Part shown: piece by piece, positions 36,708-45,117 of the stretch | Numbering within the stretch: position 1 is the first letter of the stretch | How the letters are laid out: each line of letters begins with the position of its first letter | Source of the DNA: Kovacikia minuta CCNUW1 | GTDB taxonomy: Bacteria; Cyanobacteriota; Cyanobacteriia; Leptolyngbyales; Leptolyngbyaceae | Assembly: GCF_020091585.1 (NCBI RefSeq) | Contig: NZ_CP083582.1 | Location: 4,970,536 to 5,034,535 of the forward strand | Reading direction: 5' to 3' | Length of the DNA stretch: 64,000 nt | Translations under genes and position numbers: made by a program | Notes under the pieces: model-generated | The model's database searches: none | What the model saw: the letters and a program-made list of their open reading frames with translations, nothing else | What the model was told of the DNA's origin: nothing

Positions 36708-36810
36708 ACTAGAGCATCCGTACAGTATTTCGAGAAACCGGGTTTCTGGTGAGGATATGCAACGAAACTTGAGCATCTCACAGAAGAAACCCGGTTTCTG
36801 TACCGGCGTT
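36708..36810 (-). repeat. Dispersed repeat family 2, copy 1 (103 bp)
   Basis: Two palindromes, AGAAACCGGGTTTCT and AGAAACCCGGTTTCT, flank a GTGAG...CTCAC inner stem; ends in ACTAGAGCATC and TACCGGCGTT. The inverted copy at 57431-57532 differs at only about three positions. Confidence 0.9.
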
Positions 36811-36832
36811 CTAGTCACTGCCTTTAAAGCTG

Positions 36833-37939
36833 TCAAATTTGGGTTAGGCGAGTGCTGAATGTCAACCTGGCAAGCGTTGCTTCCATAACTGCTGCGGTTT
36901 GACCAGAAACGGTGTAGACCAAAGCTTCCCGATAGATCCGTTGAGCTGGATGCTGGTTGCTATTTGCCGCACCACTGGAAGCCGCGATCGCTGCATGGGC
37001 ACAACGAACTGCCAATTCTATCGCCCAGGCGCGTAATTGCAAATTTGTGGCAAACAAATTTGACGGAGAATGATTCCCTTCCGTTGTCGCGGTAAAAATT
37101 GCCTGACGACATGCCGCTAACTCCTGAGCCAATGCTTCGCAGGCGGTTTGAATAAATCCCAATTGCTTTTGTTGATAGGTCCTTTCTAAAATATCGAGAC
37201 CTGCTCTGGCGCACCCAAGGGCAAAAAAACTGTGATGTAGAACATTGAGCCGATCGCTTTTGGCAATGGCAGCCAACGGTTCTACTTGCACAACCTGAGC
37301 AGCGGACAACAGCCAATCCTGAAACTCCACGGTGACTGTTCCTGTGGAGGTCATTGCTGCCAATTGCATGGGATCACTACAGACGATCGCGCCACCCGTC
37401 TCCTGGCGCGTCGATTGGAACGGCACCATGCCATATACCACCTGTTCATTGGGCAACACAGCCGCAACGATGAAGGTTTGAAAACAGCCAGCACCCGTCA
37501 CCCAGGGAGCCTGACCATTTAACTGATACCCACCGGGGACTGCGATCGCCTTTATGGGTGAAGGGGTGCGTCTCAAATGGGCAAAACTGATTCCCACCAA
37601 TGCCTGTCCACTATTCATGTAAGGGAGGTACTGTTGCTTTAGAGCCTCATTCTCACTGCGCGCCAGCAAACTTCCCGCACTTTGATGCTGTGCCTGCAAA
37701 AATGCCAAAGCTCCAGAACAGCGGGCAACAATTTCTTGAAAAAACCGAAAGGTTATCCCATCAACCTCTGCACCACCCCAATGTTGAGGTATCCGCAATC
37801 CCAGAAGGGAAGCATTTCCCAATTCCTGTAGGGCTGAACGAAGTGCTTCTGGATCATTGTCAATTACCGCTGCGAAAGGAGCGATTTTCTGTTGAAGGAG
37901 GGTTTCCGCGATCGCGAGTAAAGCCTGGTTAGATTCCAT
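36833..37939 (-). CDS. Acyl-CoA dehydrogenase family protein
   Basis: 368 residues from ATG 37939. N-terminal helical part (LGLRIPQHWGGAEVDGITFR, matching GxxxxPxxxGG), the middle beta part (GYQLNGQAPWVTGAGCFQTF, typical of the FAD-proximal region) and a helical C-terminal domain with HHSFFALGCARAGLDILERT. The usual catalytic Glu is not obvious, and the conserved RIYRDARV-type end is replaced by RIYREALVYTVSGQTA. It may be a desulfurization or dibenzothiophene-monooxygenase-like member rather than a fatty-acid oxidase. Isolated gene; a family 2 repeat follows its stop. Confidence 0.82.
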   Translation of the reverse strand: MESNQALLAIAETLLQQKIAPFAAVIDNDPEALRSALQELGNASLLGLRIPQHWGGAEVDGITFRFFQEIVARCSGALAFLQAQHQSAGSLLARSENEALKQQYLPYMNSGQALVGISFAHLRRTPSPIKAIAVPGGYQLNGQAPWVTGAGCFQTFIVAAVLPNEQVVYGMVPFQSTRQETGGAIVCSDPMQLAAMTSTGTVTVEFQDWLLSAAQVVQVEPLAAIAKSDRLNVLHHSFFALGCARAGLDILERTYQQKQLGFIQTACEALAQELAACRQAIFTATTEGNHSPSNLFATNLQLRAWAIELAVRCAHAAIAASSGAANSNQHPAQRIYREALVYTVSGQTAAVMEATLARLTFSTRLTQI

Positions 37940-38156
37940 ATCATCAGTGGTCAGTCAGCAGAAATACCACTATGCCATTGATCAGATTGAAAGCGGGTTT
38001 GCAAGTTAGAAATGGCTATTATCCCTACCAGATTCATTACAGGTGAATTACGGAAAGTGATTGGGTGGGATTTTTACGCCAAAATCGCGGGTTTTCCACA
38101 CCGGAAATCTTATCAGGGATTTGCGACGATGAATTTGTTAGTCGAGGGCAACCCAA

Positions 38157-38429
38157 ATGAAATTTCTAATCAAACCACTCTACAACTGGTATCGCAATGT
38201 CATCCGCAATTCAAAGTATCGCTGGTTAATTGTGCTGGGTAGTTTCCTTTACCTGGTCAGCCCCGTGGATTTGGCAACAGATGTAATTCCAGTGTTGGGG
38301 TGGATTGATGATGGTGTAATTGCAACGGTACTGGTGACAGAACTATCTCAATTTGCACTAGAGCAACTCAAAAATCGTAAGGAAAAGAGTGCCAAGCCTA
38401 TCGATGGGGCAACGATTTCAGCAGTTTGA
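38157..38429 (+). CDS. YkvA/DUF1232 membrane protein (90 aa)
   Basis: ATG 38157, MKFLIKPLYNWYRNVIRNSK. DUF1232 hallmark follows: YRWLIVLGSFLYLVSPVDLA then TDVIPVLGWIDDGVIATVLV, two short helices with the 'SPxDLxPDxIPxxGxxDD' pattern. Function unknown, small inner-membrane proteins. First of four small genes on this strand (to 40343), all membrane or stress-like in character. Confidence 0.88.
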   Translation: MKFLIKPLYNWYRNVIRNSKYRWLIVLGSFLYLVSPVDLATDVIPVLGWIDDGVIATVLVTELSQFALEQLKNRKEKSAKPIDGATISAV

Positions 38430-38477
38430 CCTTTACTGGTTTGATTCAAAGTTACAAGGTTGTGTAGAAGGTGAATT

Positions 38478-39248
38478 ATGACTGACTCAATGAAAGATCG
38501 GATTAAAACTGATTTTCAGAAAGCTAAAGAACAGGGGAAAACGCGAGCACAACGGATTCAAGAAATTATGAAGGCTGCCTTTTCTGAGGCAGTGGCTGAA
38601 GTTAAACAAGGATCGGGTGAAATTCGGTTAATTGCAAAAGACACACTTTTTGCAGTGACCGAAAAGCTAGACGACAAAGTGGAACAACCAGTTGCAACGC
38701 CCGTACAGGTGCCGATCGAACTATCCACTGAAGCGCCCGCTGAAGTGCCCATCGAAGCGAATCACGAAGAAACAAGCTTAGCGATCGTCGAGCAACCGGA
38801 TGCAGCGAATCGCGAAGTTAAAATGGGCACTATTTTCAATGCGCTTAAAAATCGTCTAGCGGCTTACCTGCAACAGGAATATGCCACGCTCAGCAATCAA
38901 TCAACGGGTCTAAAGGAACGGCTTTTGCCCCTGCAAACCAAATTGACTGATCGCTATGGTGACCGCTTCATTGAAGTAAGAAATCGAGTTCTCTCGGTTG
39001 ATGCAAAGTTAGCTGAACGCTACGGCGATCGCTACGCTACCACCAAACAACGTCTGGAAAATTTTAAACTCTGGTACGGGGATACGCTGACCCAGGCTGA
39101 AACCGTTGGCCCTGGCTTACTTCAACAAAAACAGACGAAGTTTGAAACTGAAGTTGTTGCGAATGCGGGTGCTTCTGTCGCAAAGAAAGAACAACAGATA
39201 AAGCAACAGGTGAAGCAATTTTTGCAAACCTCAATCTCTAAACTGTAA
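38478..39248 (+). CDS. Helical hypothetical protein (256 aa)
   Basis: ATG 38478 with GAAGGTG just upstream. Product begins MTDSMKDRIKTDFQKAKEQG; helical throughout except for a Pro/Val/Glu-rich stretch at about 72-100 (VATPVQVPIELSTEAPAEVP). A near-repeat of LTDRYGDRFIEVRNRVLSVD and LAERYGDRYATTKQRLENFK points to internal duplication. No membrane helix. It resembles LEA/apolipoprotein-type stress helices but no family is recognised. 48 bp after the DUF1232 gene, likely same transcript. Confidence 0.75.
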   Translation: MTDSMKDRIKTDFQKAKEQGKTRAQRIQEIMKAAFSEAVAEVKQGSGEIRLIAKDTLFAVTEKLDDKVEQPVATPVQVPIELSTEAPAEVPIEANHEETSLAIVEQPDAANREVKMGTIFNALKNRLAAYLQQEYATLSNQSTGLKERLLPLQTKLTDRYGDRFIEVRNRVLSVDAKLAERYGDRYATTKQRLENFKLWYGDTLTQAETVGPGLLQQKQTKFETEVVANAGASVAKKEQQIKQQVKQFLQTSISKL

Positions 39249-39689
39249 CTTCTGCTGACTTAAGCATCCATTGATACGGGCAGAACTCGCCAATTTCAGT
39301 AATGTTATTGACTGCTTCACTTTCTAGCTCTGCCCTTCTAACCTTGCACTGGTCGCTCTACAGTAATCGCTCCATTGATAGATTCTATCAATCAAGGTTC
39401 CCGGTAAAATTTCCCATATTACGCTTTTGGGTATGTGTCGAATTGCTCGACCATTTGGTAGAAACGAACCCCTTGATTGAGCCGCTGTATTTTAATTTTT
39501 TCTATCTGGAGTAAGACTGAATTGATCGATATAGTAATTGAGTCTTGAGCGATCGTTGATGCAAATTCTTCTGTCCAACCTGGCTGATGGTCTTTGCTTA
39601 AAGCGATAAAGCGATAAATCAAGTTTGTAGACTGTTTGCCAGTATTTGAGTTGTTGCCCGTTTTGTAATTTAAGGGAGTTAATCAAACT
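39249..39689. other. Spacer, AT-rich, no gene recognised
   Basis: Frames here (e.g. 39302-39514) have no family features. The final bases carry AAGGGAG, the ribosome site of the Pmp3-like gene. Confidence 0.4.
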
Positions 39690-39890
39690 ATGAAATTCGG
39701 ACGTATCTTGCTCGCTCTGCTTCTGCCACCCGTTGGTGTTTTCCTCACTTTTGGGTTTGGTCCTACCCTGATCATCAATATCCTTCTGACCCTATTGGGT
39801 TGGCTTCCCGGTAGCATCCATGCTCTCTGGGCAGTGGTCAAACACGAGGAAAAAATTGCCAAAGCCAATGAGCAGCAAAGCACCATTTAA
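39690..39890 (+). CDS. YqaE/Pmp3 family membrane protein
   Basis: 66 residues; ATG 39690 with AAGGGAG upstream. MKFGRILLALLLPPVGVFLT followed by FGFGPTLIINILLTLLGWLP and GSIHALWAV is the complete Pmp3 signature: two helices with PPVGV and GWLPGxIHA. Pmp3/YqaE proteins respond to salt, cold and membrane stress in plants, yeast and bacteria. The neighbour at 39942 is another small hydrophobic protein, consistent with a membrane-stress group. Confidence 0.93.
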   Translation: MKFGRILLALLLPPVGVFLTFGFGPTLIINILLTLLGWLPGSIHALWAVVKHEEKIAKANEQQSTI

Positions 39891-39941
39891 GCCGCTCCAA
39901 AATATCGCTTCAAATGTTCTTTAGTAAGTGGGGTAAAACAC

Positions 39942-40343
39942 ATGATTGGATTCTTTTTGACCACCCTGGTCACCGCCTTAAGTCTTCTAATTGTTGACCT
40001 GGTTGTTCCTGGAGTGGATTTGGCAACTTTTCCTGCCGCTCTCATTGGGGCAGTTTCGATTGGACTGGTCAATGCTACGGTGAGACCTGTTCTGTCGGTG
40101 CTGTCGTTACCAATCAATTTCCTGACGTTGGGAGCATTCTCACTCGTCGTTAACGGGATTTGCTTTTGGTTAGCATCGGTTCTGGTTCCTGGATTTAGCG
40201 TTCATGGGCTGTTAGCTCTGATTTTAGGTCCAGTTGTCCTATCGTTTGCCAGCACTTTCCTGAACAAGTACTTTGCTGAGAAGGGCGTTGGTCAACCACT
40301 TCCTACTAGTGGCTCGACAACAGTACTAGAAGGCGATAAGTAA
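39942..40343 (+). CDS. 4TMS holin-like protein (phage holin family 4_2)
   Basis: 133 residues. MIGFFLTTLVTALSLLIVDL then FPAALIGAVSIGLVNATVRP, VLSVLSLPINFLTLGAFSLV and GLLALILGPVVLSFASTFLN: four TM helices with the conserved G..N...RP....L.lP.n..TLG pattern of the Mycobacterial-type 4TMS holin superfamily, PF04020. Despite the name these are chromosomal membrane proteins without known lysis role. Short hydrophilic tail. 51 bp after the Pmp3 gene. Confidence 0.9.
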   Translation: MIGFFLTTLVTALSLLIVDLVVPGVDLATFPAALIGAVSIGLVNATVRPVLSVLSLPINFLTLGAFSLVVNGICFWLASVLVPGFSVHGLLALILGPVVLSFASTFLNKYFAEKGVGQPLPTSGSTTVLEGDK

Positions 40344-40517
40344 CGATGGATGAGGTAATGGGTAATTGGTTTTTACTGGAATCGCTACCATCACCGATCG
40401 CCCATTGCTCAATAACTCGTAACCGCTTTACGTAAATCTTGCAAAAATTCAATCTCTGCGGCGATCGCTGCTCCAATGTGGCAGCGCGATCGCCTTTTTC
40501 ATTTCATCTCCCATTCC

Positions 40518-41597
40518 TTACCGTGTTAACACCGGAGCAGATGCCCGCTGCACAGCCTGTAATGTTGCCATCACTTGTCCACTGCTAAGCAATCTTTTCG
40601 CTTCCCCAATTCCAGCCTCCAGGGAGGGAAAACCTCCACAATGCCAGAGGTAAAAGCCACTATTCCAGAGGATAGATTGCATCAGTTCGGAATCCTGTCC
40701 TGAAACAACTGATTGCATGGCAGCGATCGCTTCAGCAGTGGAATCTAGCGGCACATTTTTGCCCTCAAAGCCATAGTCACGAGGGTGAAGATGGAGACGA
40801 TCGATGGGCTGTGGGCTATGGGGTGTGGGGACTGGGGTTGGATTGCTAATGCCGATGATGGCGGTGCGTTCTCTGGGGAGGTCACAACTGCCCTCCAGCC
40901 CTTTAACCGTGGTGAAATGGGTCACGCCACGATAGGCAAACGCTTCCTGAAACATGGTTTCGGTGGGAGGATGAACAAAACCAGAAATAATACGAGCATC
41001 CCCTGCATAGGGTGCCCACATTAACTCCATCGTGGCAAAGGGAGGGCGCTTGCCAATCTGCTCCCGGTAAGGAACCAAGCCCTGCGCCAACGGGAAATGC
41101 AGCGGTAGATAGACAAACCCGATGCCTGTTGTTTCAAATACTTGTTGAATCTGAGCCAGGGGGAGCTGCGACCAATCTACTCCCAAACCCTGCCAAAAAG
41201 TAATCAACGGGTCTCCCTCTTTCGTTGGCATTCGATCGCCCCCATGCAAAATCACAGGGCACCCGACGGTTGCCAGAATGAGGGCGGTCAGAGGAGCCAA
41301 AGGAACGGTACGAGATCGCCCATCGTAGGGAATTCCCATAATCGTAACCCGCCGCTGAGCGTCGATCGATGGCAACTTTGGCCCCAATTCATCATAGGCA
41401 TCCAGCATGCCTGCCAGTTCTTCTCCGGTGGGTCGCCGAATCCGATGAGCAATCATAAAAGCGCCAATCTGGGCGGGGGTTGCCTCTTGCAGCAACATCA
41501 TGCGGGTTGCCGCCGCCGCTTCCTGACGGGTCAGATTTTCTCCGGTGTGCGGTCCGCTGCCGATTTTACGCAGCAGTTCTCTAAAGGCATGGCTCAT
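40518..41597 (-). CDS. cnaT: CnaT-like glycosyltransferase family 3 protein (anthranilate phosphoribosyltransferase-related)
   Basis: 359 residues. N-terminal helical GT3 domain (EELLRKIGSGPHTGENL-like start, TRMMLLQEATPAQIGAFMIA), then the phosphoribosyltransferase-type domain (PLTALILATVGCPVILHGGD, VTHFTTVKGLEGSCDLP). The PRPP-binding residues of TrpD are only partly kept. In Anabaena the gene of this family next to ntcB, cnaT, is needed for expression of the nitrate-assimilation operon. Here its ATG overlaps the stop of the NtcB-like gene (ATGA), so they are translationally coupled. A TGTGGGG-type unit encodes PTPVPTPHSP near residue 260. Confidence 0.85.
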   Translation of the reverse strand: MSHAFRELLRKIGSGPHTGENLTRQEAAAATRMMLLQEATPAQIGAFMIAHRIRRPTGEELAGMLDAYDELGPKLPSIDAQRRVTIMGIPYDGRSRTVPLAPLTALILATVGCPVILHGGDRMPTKEGDPLITFWQGLGVDWSQLPLAQIQQVFETTGIGFVYLPLHFPLAQGLVPYREQIGKRPPFATMELMWAPYAGDARIISGFVHPPTETMFQEAFAYRGVTHFTTVKGLEGSCDLPRERTAIIGISNPTPVPTPHSPQPIDRLHLHPRDYGFEGKNVPLDSTAEAIAAMQSVVSGQDSELMQSILWNSGFYLWHCGGFPSLEAGIGEAKRLLSSGQVMATLQAVQRASAPVLTR

Positions 41598-42574
41598 GGC
41601 ATCTTCACGCTGGACAGGGGAGGCTGTTTAACTTGCAATGGCAGCAAATCAGTAATCAGCTTATGGAAGTGTTGAATCGGTGGAATTTGCAACCGATCGC
41701 GGGTCGTCACCAGCACGACCTGGCGTGTCAGGGGTGGATCAGCCAGGGCAGCAGAAACCGGATTCCCAGTGCTGCACTCTAAATCGGCAGTGATCGATCT
41801 AACCACCAGTGTTGGGTCGGTGTATGCCTCTACCAGGGCTGTTTCAGGTAACAGTGCAATCAACTCTCCTTGCCTCACCACTCCACGAAAAGCATCTGGA
41901 GTATTTAATTCTAATGCAGCCCGCAGAGAAGCTCCCCGACGTTCAAACTGTTCCTGGACAATCCGCTGCATCCCGTAGCCATCCTTGAACACCACCTGCG
42001 GATATTTTGCCAACTCAGCCCATGGGACGGTTTCATACTTTGCCAGAGGATGGTTGATCGCCGCCAATACTTTAATTGGCTCATCGTACAGCACCTCCAC
42101 AACCATTTCCGTATTGGTGGTCAAGAACCGATTGTTCATGACGATCGCCACATCTACCAGACCGTCCTTCAGCACCTTGAGGGCACGATCGCTACCTAGT
42201 GCCGTTACCCTTAGTTGAACCTGGGGATAATCCTGGCAGAAACGCTGCAAGATGGGTGGCAAATGATGGGCGCAAAGCGAGTGAATTGCAGCCACACAAA
42301 GCTCCGGTTGCTTGCCTGCAAGCATATCGGCAATTTCCTGGGAAGCATTCTGCCACTCCTGGCAAATCTTCTTCGCCCGCGGCAACAGGCAATCGCCTGC
42401 CACAGTCAACTTAGCCTGCGTGGTTCGATGAAACAAAGGAATTCCTAAATCAGCCTCTAAGCCCTGAATCTGACGGCTGATTGCCGATTGGGTTACACCG
42501 CACCGCTGAGCAGCTTGCTGAAAGCTCCCTGTCTCTGCCACAGCCAAAAATGCCTGCAACTGTTCTAAGCGCAT
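41594..42574 (-). CDS. ntcB: LysR-family regulator NtcB
   Basis: 326 residues. ATG 42574 (MRLEQLQAFLAVAETGSFQQ) starts exactly at the HTH; the upstream extension is discarded because the promoter lies just above. HTH: AAQRCGVTQSAISRQIQGLE. Effector domain: ELCVAAIHSLCAHHLPPILQ, VTALGSDRALKVLKDGLVDV, YPQVVFKDGYGMQRIVQEQF. NtcB activates nitrate/nitrite assimilation genes in cyanobacteria when nitrite is present, together with NtcA. Pairing with cnaT and an NtcA-type promoter upstream support the assignment. Confidence 0.88.
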   Translation of the reverse strand: MRLEQLQAFLAVAETGSFQQAAQRCGVTQSAISRQIQGLEADLGIPLFHRTTQAKLTVAGDCLLPRAKKICQEWQNASQEIADMLAGKQPELCVAAIHSLCAHHLPPILQRFCQDYPQVQLRVTALGSDRALKVLKDGLVDVAIVMNNRFLTTNTEMVVEVLYDEPIKVLAAINHPLAKYETVPWAELAKYPQVVFKDGYGMQRIVQEQFERRGASLRAALELNTPDAFRGVVRQGELIALLPETALVEAYTDPTLVVRSITADLECSTGNPVSAALADPPLTRQVVLVTTRDRLQIPPIQHFHKLITDLLPLQVKQPPLSSVKMP

Positions 42575-42616
42575 GAAATCGAAAAATAGAGTGGTCACAG
42601 CTTTCAGCTTCAAGTG

Positions 42617-42658
42617 ACCTTATCGGATTTGTCCAAACAGTTCGGTAGAGATTGATAC
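42617..42658 (-). promoter_or_regulatory. NtcA-activated promoter of ntcB-cnaT
   Basis: On the minus strand GTATCAATCTCTAC (GTA-N8-TAC, 42658-42645), 22 bases, then TAAGGT (42622-42617), exactly the class II layout GTAN8TAC-N22-TAN3T. It stands about 43 bases before the ntcB ATG. Confidence 0.8.
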
Positions 42659-42659
42659 A

Positions 42660-42840
42660 GAGTAGGTAGGGAAAGGATGAGGGATGAGGGATGAGGGATG
42701 AGGGATAAAAAGGCAGAAGGGGAGAGGTGGTAAGTGGTAGGGAAAGGATGAGGGATGAGGGATAAAAAGGCAGAAGCGCAAGAAGCAGAAGGTAGTCAGG
42801 ATTTTACCTTCTGCTTCTGCCCTCTGCCTTACTGACTTAA
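42660..42840. repeat. GGATGAG/GGATAAA heptamer tract upstream of ntcB
   Basis: GGATGAG units at 42676-42705 and 42749-42763, GCAGAAG units, then the CTTCTGC complement at 42807-42830. Separates ntcB from the COP23 gene. Confidence 0.75.
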
Positions 42841-42845
42841 TTCAA

Positions 42846-43667
42846 CTAACGGAATTTATCAGGATTTAATCTGGGAGCAGGACGGTTAACACTACCCTGT
42901 AAGTTTTCGCCAGTGCCACCGTCCGCTCGATCGAGGAAGGGGCGTAGATTAATGGCACCAGAAGCAGGGGAAGCGTTACCCAGGTTGGGCAAATTGTTGA
43001 TTGCCTGTCCAATTTGATTCAGGATGTCGCCATTGCTTCCACCCACAAACGTGTTTACTGCCTGGGTTTGTTGGCCGCTGTCTGCCACTGTCAAATTCTG
43101 GAAAACACGATCGCGCGTCGAAGTCGGATCTTGACCGGGAGGAACCGTCAGCACAATCCGGCAGTTGGAAACCCGCTGGGTCGTAACGCAAACCGTGTTG
43201 TAGCCGTTTTCTACCCCCGTTCGCATTTCTAACAGGCCATCCGGTCGGTAGGACTCTAAACGACGGCTAATCTCGTTGCAGCGGTTCTGAGGAGTCCAAC
43301 CGCCCCCCAGGGCGCTGGGTTTTGCCCAGGGGTAGGACTGTTGGGGTTGGCTTTCGGGGTGATACATAACCTGATACTCGCCCCCTCTATACTCACAGGT
43401 AAACCGAGTCCCTGCCAGGTTTGCCGGAGTTCCACTGTTCGGCGTTCCAGTGGTTGAGTCGGCAGGACGGGATTCTGTATCAACAACGACATCACCAGGG
43501 TCAGTTTTTTGATCAGATTGGGAAGATTCAACCGCATTTGGAAACAGGGGTGCTGCGATCGCACTCCCACTTCCCAACATTGCCAGAATACCTAGCGAAA
43601 TTCCCATCCCCTTTACAGCAACCAGTGGCATACTAGTTGAACGCAATCTAAACCCCCGTAACAGCAT
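42846..43667 (-). CDS. COP23 domain protein, exported
   Basis: 273 residues from ATG 43667, with AGAGG eight bases upstream; the longer frame at 43724 is less likely. Leader MLLRGFRLRSTSMPLVAVKG continues into GISLGILAMLGSGSAIAA. The COP23 domain is recognised by FTCEYRGGEYQVMYHPES, then WTPQNRCNEISRRLESYR and YNTVCVTTQRVSNCRIVLTV. COP23 was first described as a circadian-cycling membrane-associated protein of Cyanothece. The tail is Asn/Pro-rich and ends RPAPRLNPDKFR. Confidence 0.85.
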   Translation of the reverse strand: MLLRGFRLRSTSMPLVAVKGMGISLGILAMLGSGSAIAAPLFPNAVESSQSDQKTDPGDVVVDTESRPADSTTGTPNSGTPANLAGTRFTCEYRGGEYQVMYHPESQPQQSYPWAKPSALGGGWTPQNRCNEISRRLESYRPDGLLEMRTGVENGYNTVCVTTQRVSNCRIVLTVPPGQDPTSTRDRVFQNLTVADSGQQTQAVNTFVGGSNGDILNQIGQAINNLPNLGNASPASGAINLRPFLDRADGGTGENLQGSVNRPAPRLNPDKFR

Positions 43668-44085
43668 ATGAAATACCTCTAAGATCCTGTCTACTTCAGC
43701 AACCGAAATACTCAGCTTGATCAACGGCTCTAAAATTCTCTAACCAATTTCATAGCAGCTCAACCCAGGAGGGGGCATCGGGAAATTTGCAGATAGAAGG
43801 AAAATTGGATAGCGAACTCCGTCTGTTCACTCCTCATAACTGCATTTATGACAGAAACAGTCCAGATTTGGTTCCCGACTTACCCCATTTCTATAGCATT
43901 CTTTGTACTTTTTAATCTTTTGAGACCCGCAAAAGTGTTAAGTGGCAGGCTATTTTTTTCCAACCCCCAGTATTACTTCTCACCGAAACCCGATTACATT
44001 AGATGAGCTAATTTCACAAAACTTTATTTCATGTCAGTAGGTAGCGTATACTACGCTGTGGTGATTAAAAGGAGCAGGAATGTAG
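43668..44085. other. Divergent spacer between COP23 gene and crtR
   Basis: AT-rich promoter region for both genes. Only the palindrome near crtR (separate entry) stands out; no ORF or RNA recognised. Confidence 0.45.
44041..44057 (+). promoter_or_regulatory. Palindrome before crtR, also fits GTA-N8-TAC
   Basis: AGCGTA-TAC-TACGCT (6-bp arms, 3-bp centre) lies 29 bases before the crtR ATG and overlaps GTAGCGTATACTAC. No TAN3T box follows at the NtcA distance, so an operator for another regulator is as likely. Confidence 0.4.
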
Positions 44086-45069
44086 ATGTCGGAGGCAGGA
44101 AAGCCCCTGACGGTGCCCAAGGAGTTGCTAGGTCCCCCCGGTGATTTCAACCCAACGTTGCTAATGTTCATAGCAGCCGTTGTCCTGGCAATTGTGTCTA
44201 CTGTGGGTCACTTTTGTTGGCATTGGCATGATTGGTGTTCATTTCTCATGAACCTGACAGCGTTGCACCTGGTAGGCACGGTTATCCACGACGCTTGTCA
44301 TAATGCGGCTCATCGAAATCGAATTATTAATGCCATTCTGGGACACGGAAGCGCTCAGATGCTGTGTTTTTCCTTCCCGGTATTTACCCGTGTCCACATG
44401 CAGCATCATGCAAACGTGAATGATCCTGATAACGATCCGGATCATGTGGTTTCAACGATGGGACCCCTATGGCTGATTAATGCTCGATTTTTCTATCATG
44501 AAGTCTATTTCTTTCAACGGCGTCTCTGGCGAAAGTTTGAACTGTGGGAGTGGGTGATTGCCCGATCGCTCCTTGCGCTGGTTGTCTTTTTAGGCTATCA
44601 ATACGGCTTTATCGGCTATATTTTCAATTTCTGGTTTGTCCCTCTGGCACTGGTGGGGTGGGAACTGGGGTTATTTTTTGATTACTTGCCCCACCGTCCC
44701 TTTAAGGAGCGCGATCGCTGGAAGAATGCCAGAGTCTACCCCAGCCGAATTCTAAATTGGATGATTATGGGGCAGAACTATCATTTGGTGCATCATCTCT
44801 GGCCCTCGATCCCCTGGTACAACTACGAACGGGCTTACATCGCTACTAAGCCTCTGCTTGATGCCAAGGGGTCGCACCAATCCCTTGGGCTACTCAAGAC
44901 CACACGGGACTTTTTTGGTTTCCTCTATGATGTCGTACTAGGAATTCGGTTTCACAGGAAGGAGCATCGCAAAGATACCTCCGAAAACCCTGCCAGCGAC
45001 GCTCCGACTTTTACAAACCCCTCAACAGAAGAACTCCTTCTTCCAGAGGAGATCATCTCTAGCCCCTAG
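44086..45069 (+). CDS. crtR: Beta-carotene hydroxylase CrtR
   Basis: Diiron membrane hydroxylase that makes zeaxanthin and other 3-hydroxy carotenoids. 327 residues; ATG 44086 with GGAGCAGG upstream. Histidine boxes are all present: VIHDACHNAAHR, RVHMQHHANVNDPDNDPDH and QNYHLVHHLWPSIPWYNYER. Four to five hydrophobic helices (LLMFIAAVVLAIVSTVGHFC, SLLALVVFLGYQYGFIGYIF). C-terminal hydrophilic tail ends LLLPEEIISSP. A strong terminator follows at once, so it is transcribed alone. Confidence 0.95.
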   Translation: MSEAGKPLTVPKELLGPPGDFNPTLLMFIAAVVLAIVSTVGHFCWHWHDWCSFLMNLTALHLVGTVIHDACHNAAHRNRIINAILGHGSAQMLCFSFPVFTRVHMQHHANVNDPDNDPDHVVSTMGPLWLINARFFYHEVYFFQRRLWRKFELWEWVIARSLLALVVFLGYQYGFIGYIFNFWFVPLALVGWELGLFFDYLPHRPFKERDRWKNARVYPSRILNWMIMGQNYHLVHHLWPSIPWYNYERAYIATKPLLDAKGSHQSLGLLKTTRDFFGFLYDVVLGIRFHRKEHRKDTSENPASDAPTFTNPSTEELLLPEEIISSP

Positions 45070-45070
45070 G

Positions 45071-45113
45071 AAAAACCCCTTTATCATTCAAGCGAGAAGA
45101 TAAAGGGGTTTTT
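45071..45113 (+). terminator. Rho-independent terminator of crtR
   Basis: Arms AAAAACCCCTTTA and TAAAGGGGTTTTT with a 17-base loop begin one base after the stop codon. Reading the other way it can also end transcription of the IS200 element. Confidence 0.9.
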
Positions 45114-45117
45114 CCTA

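Noticed and set aside
44041..44054. NtcA site upstream of crtR
   Set aside because: GTA-N8-TAC is present, but no TAN3T at the needed distance and crtR is not a known nitrogen target; kept only as a palindrome.
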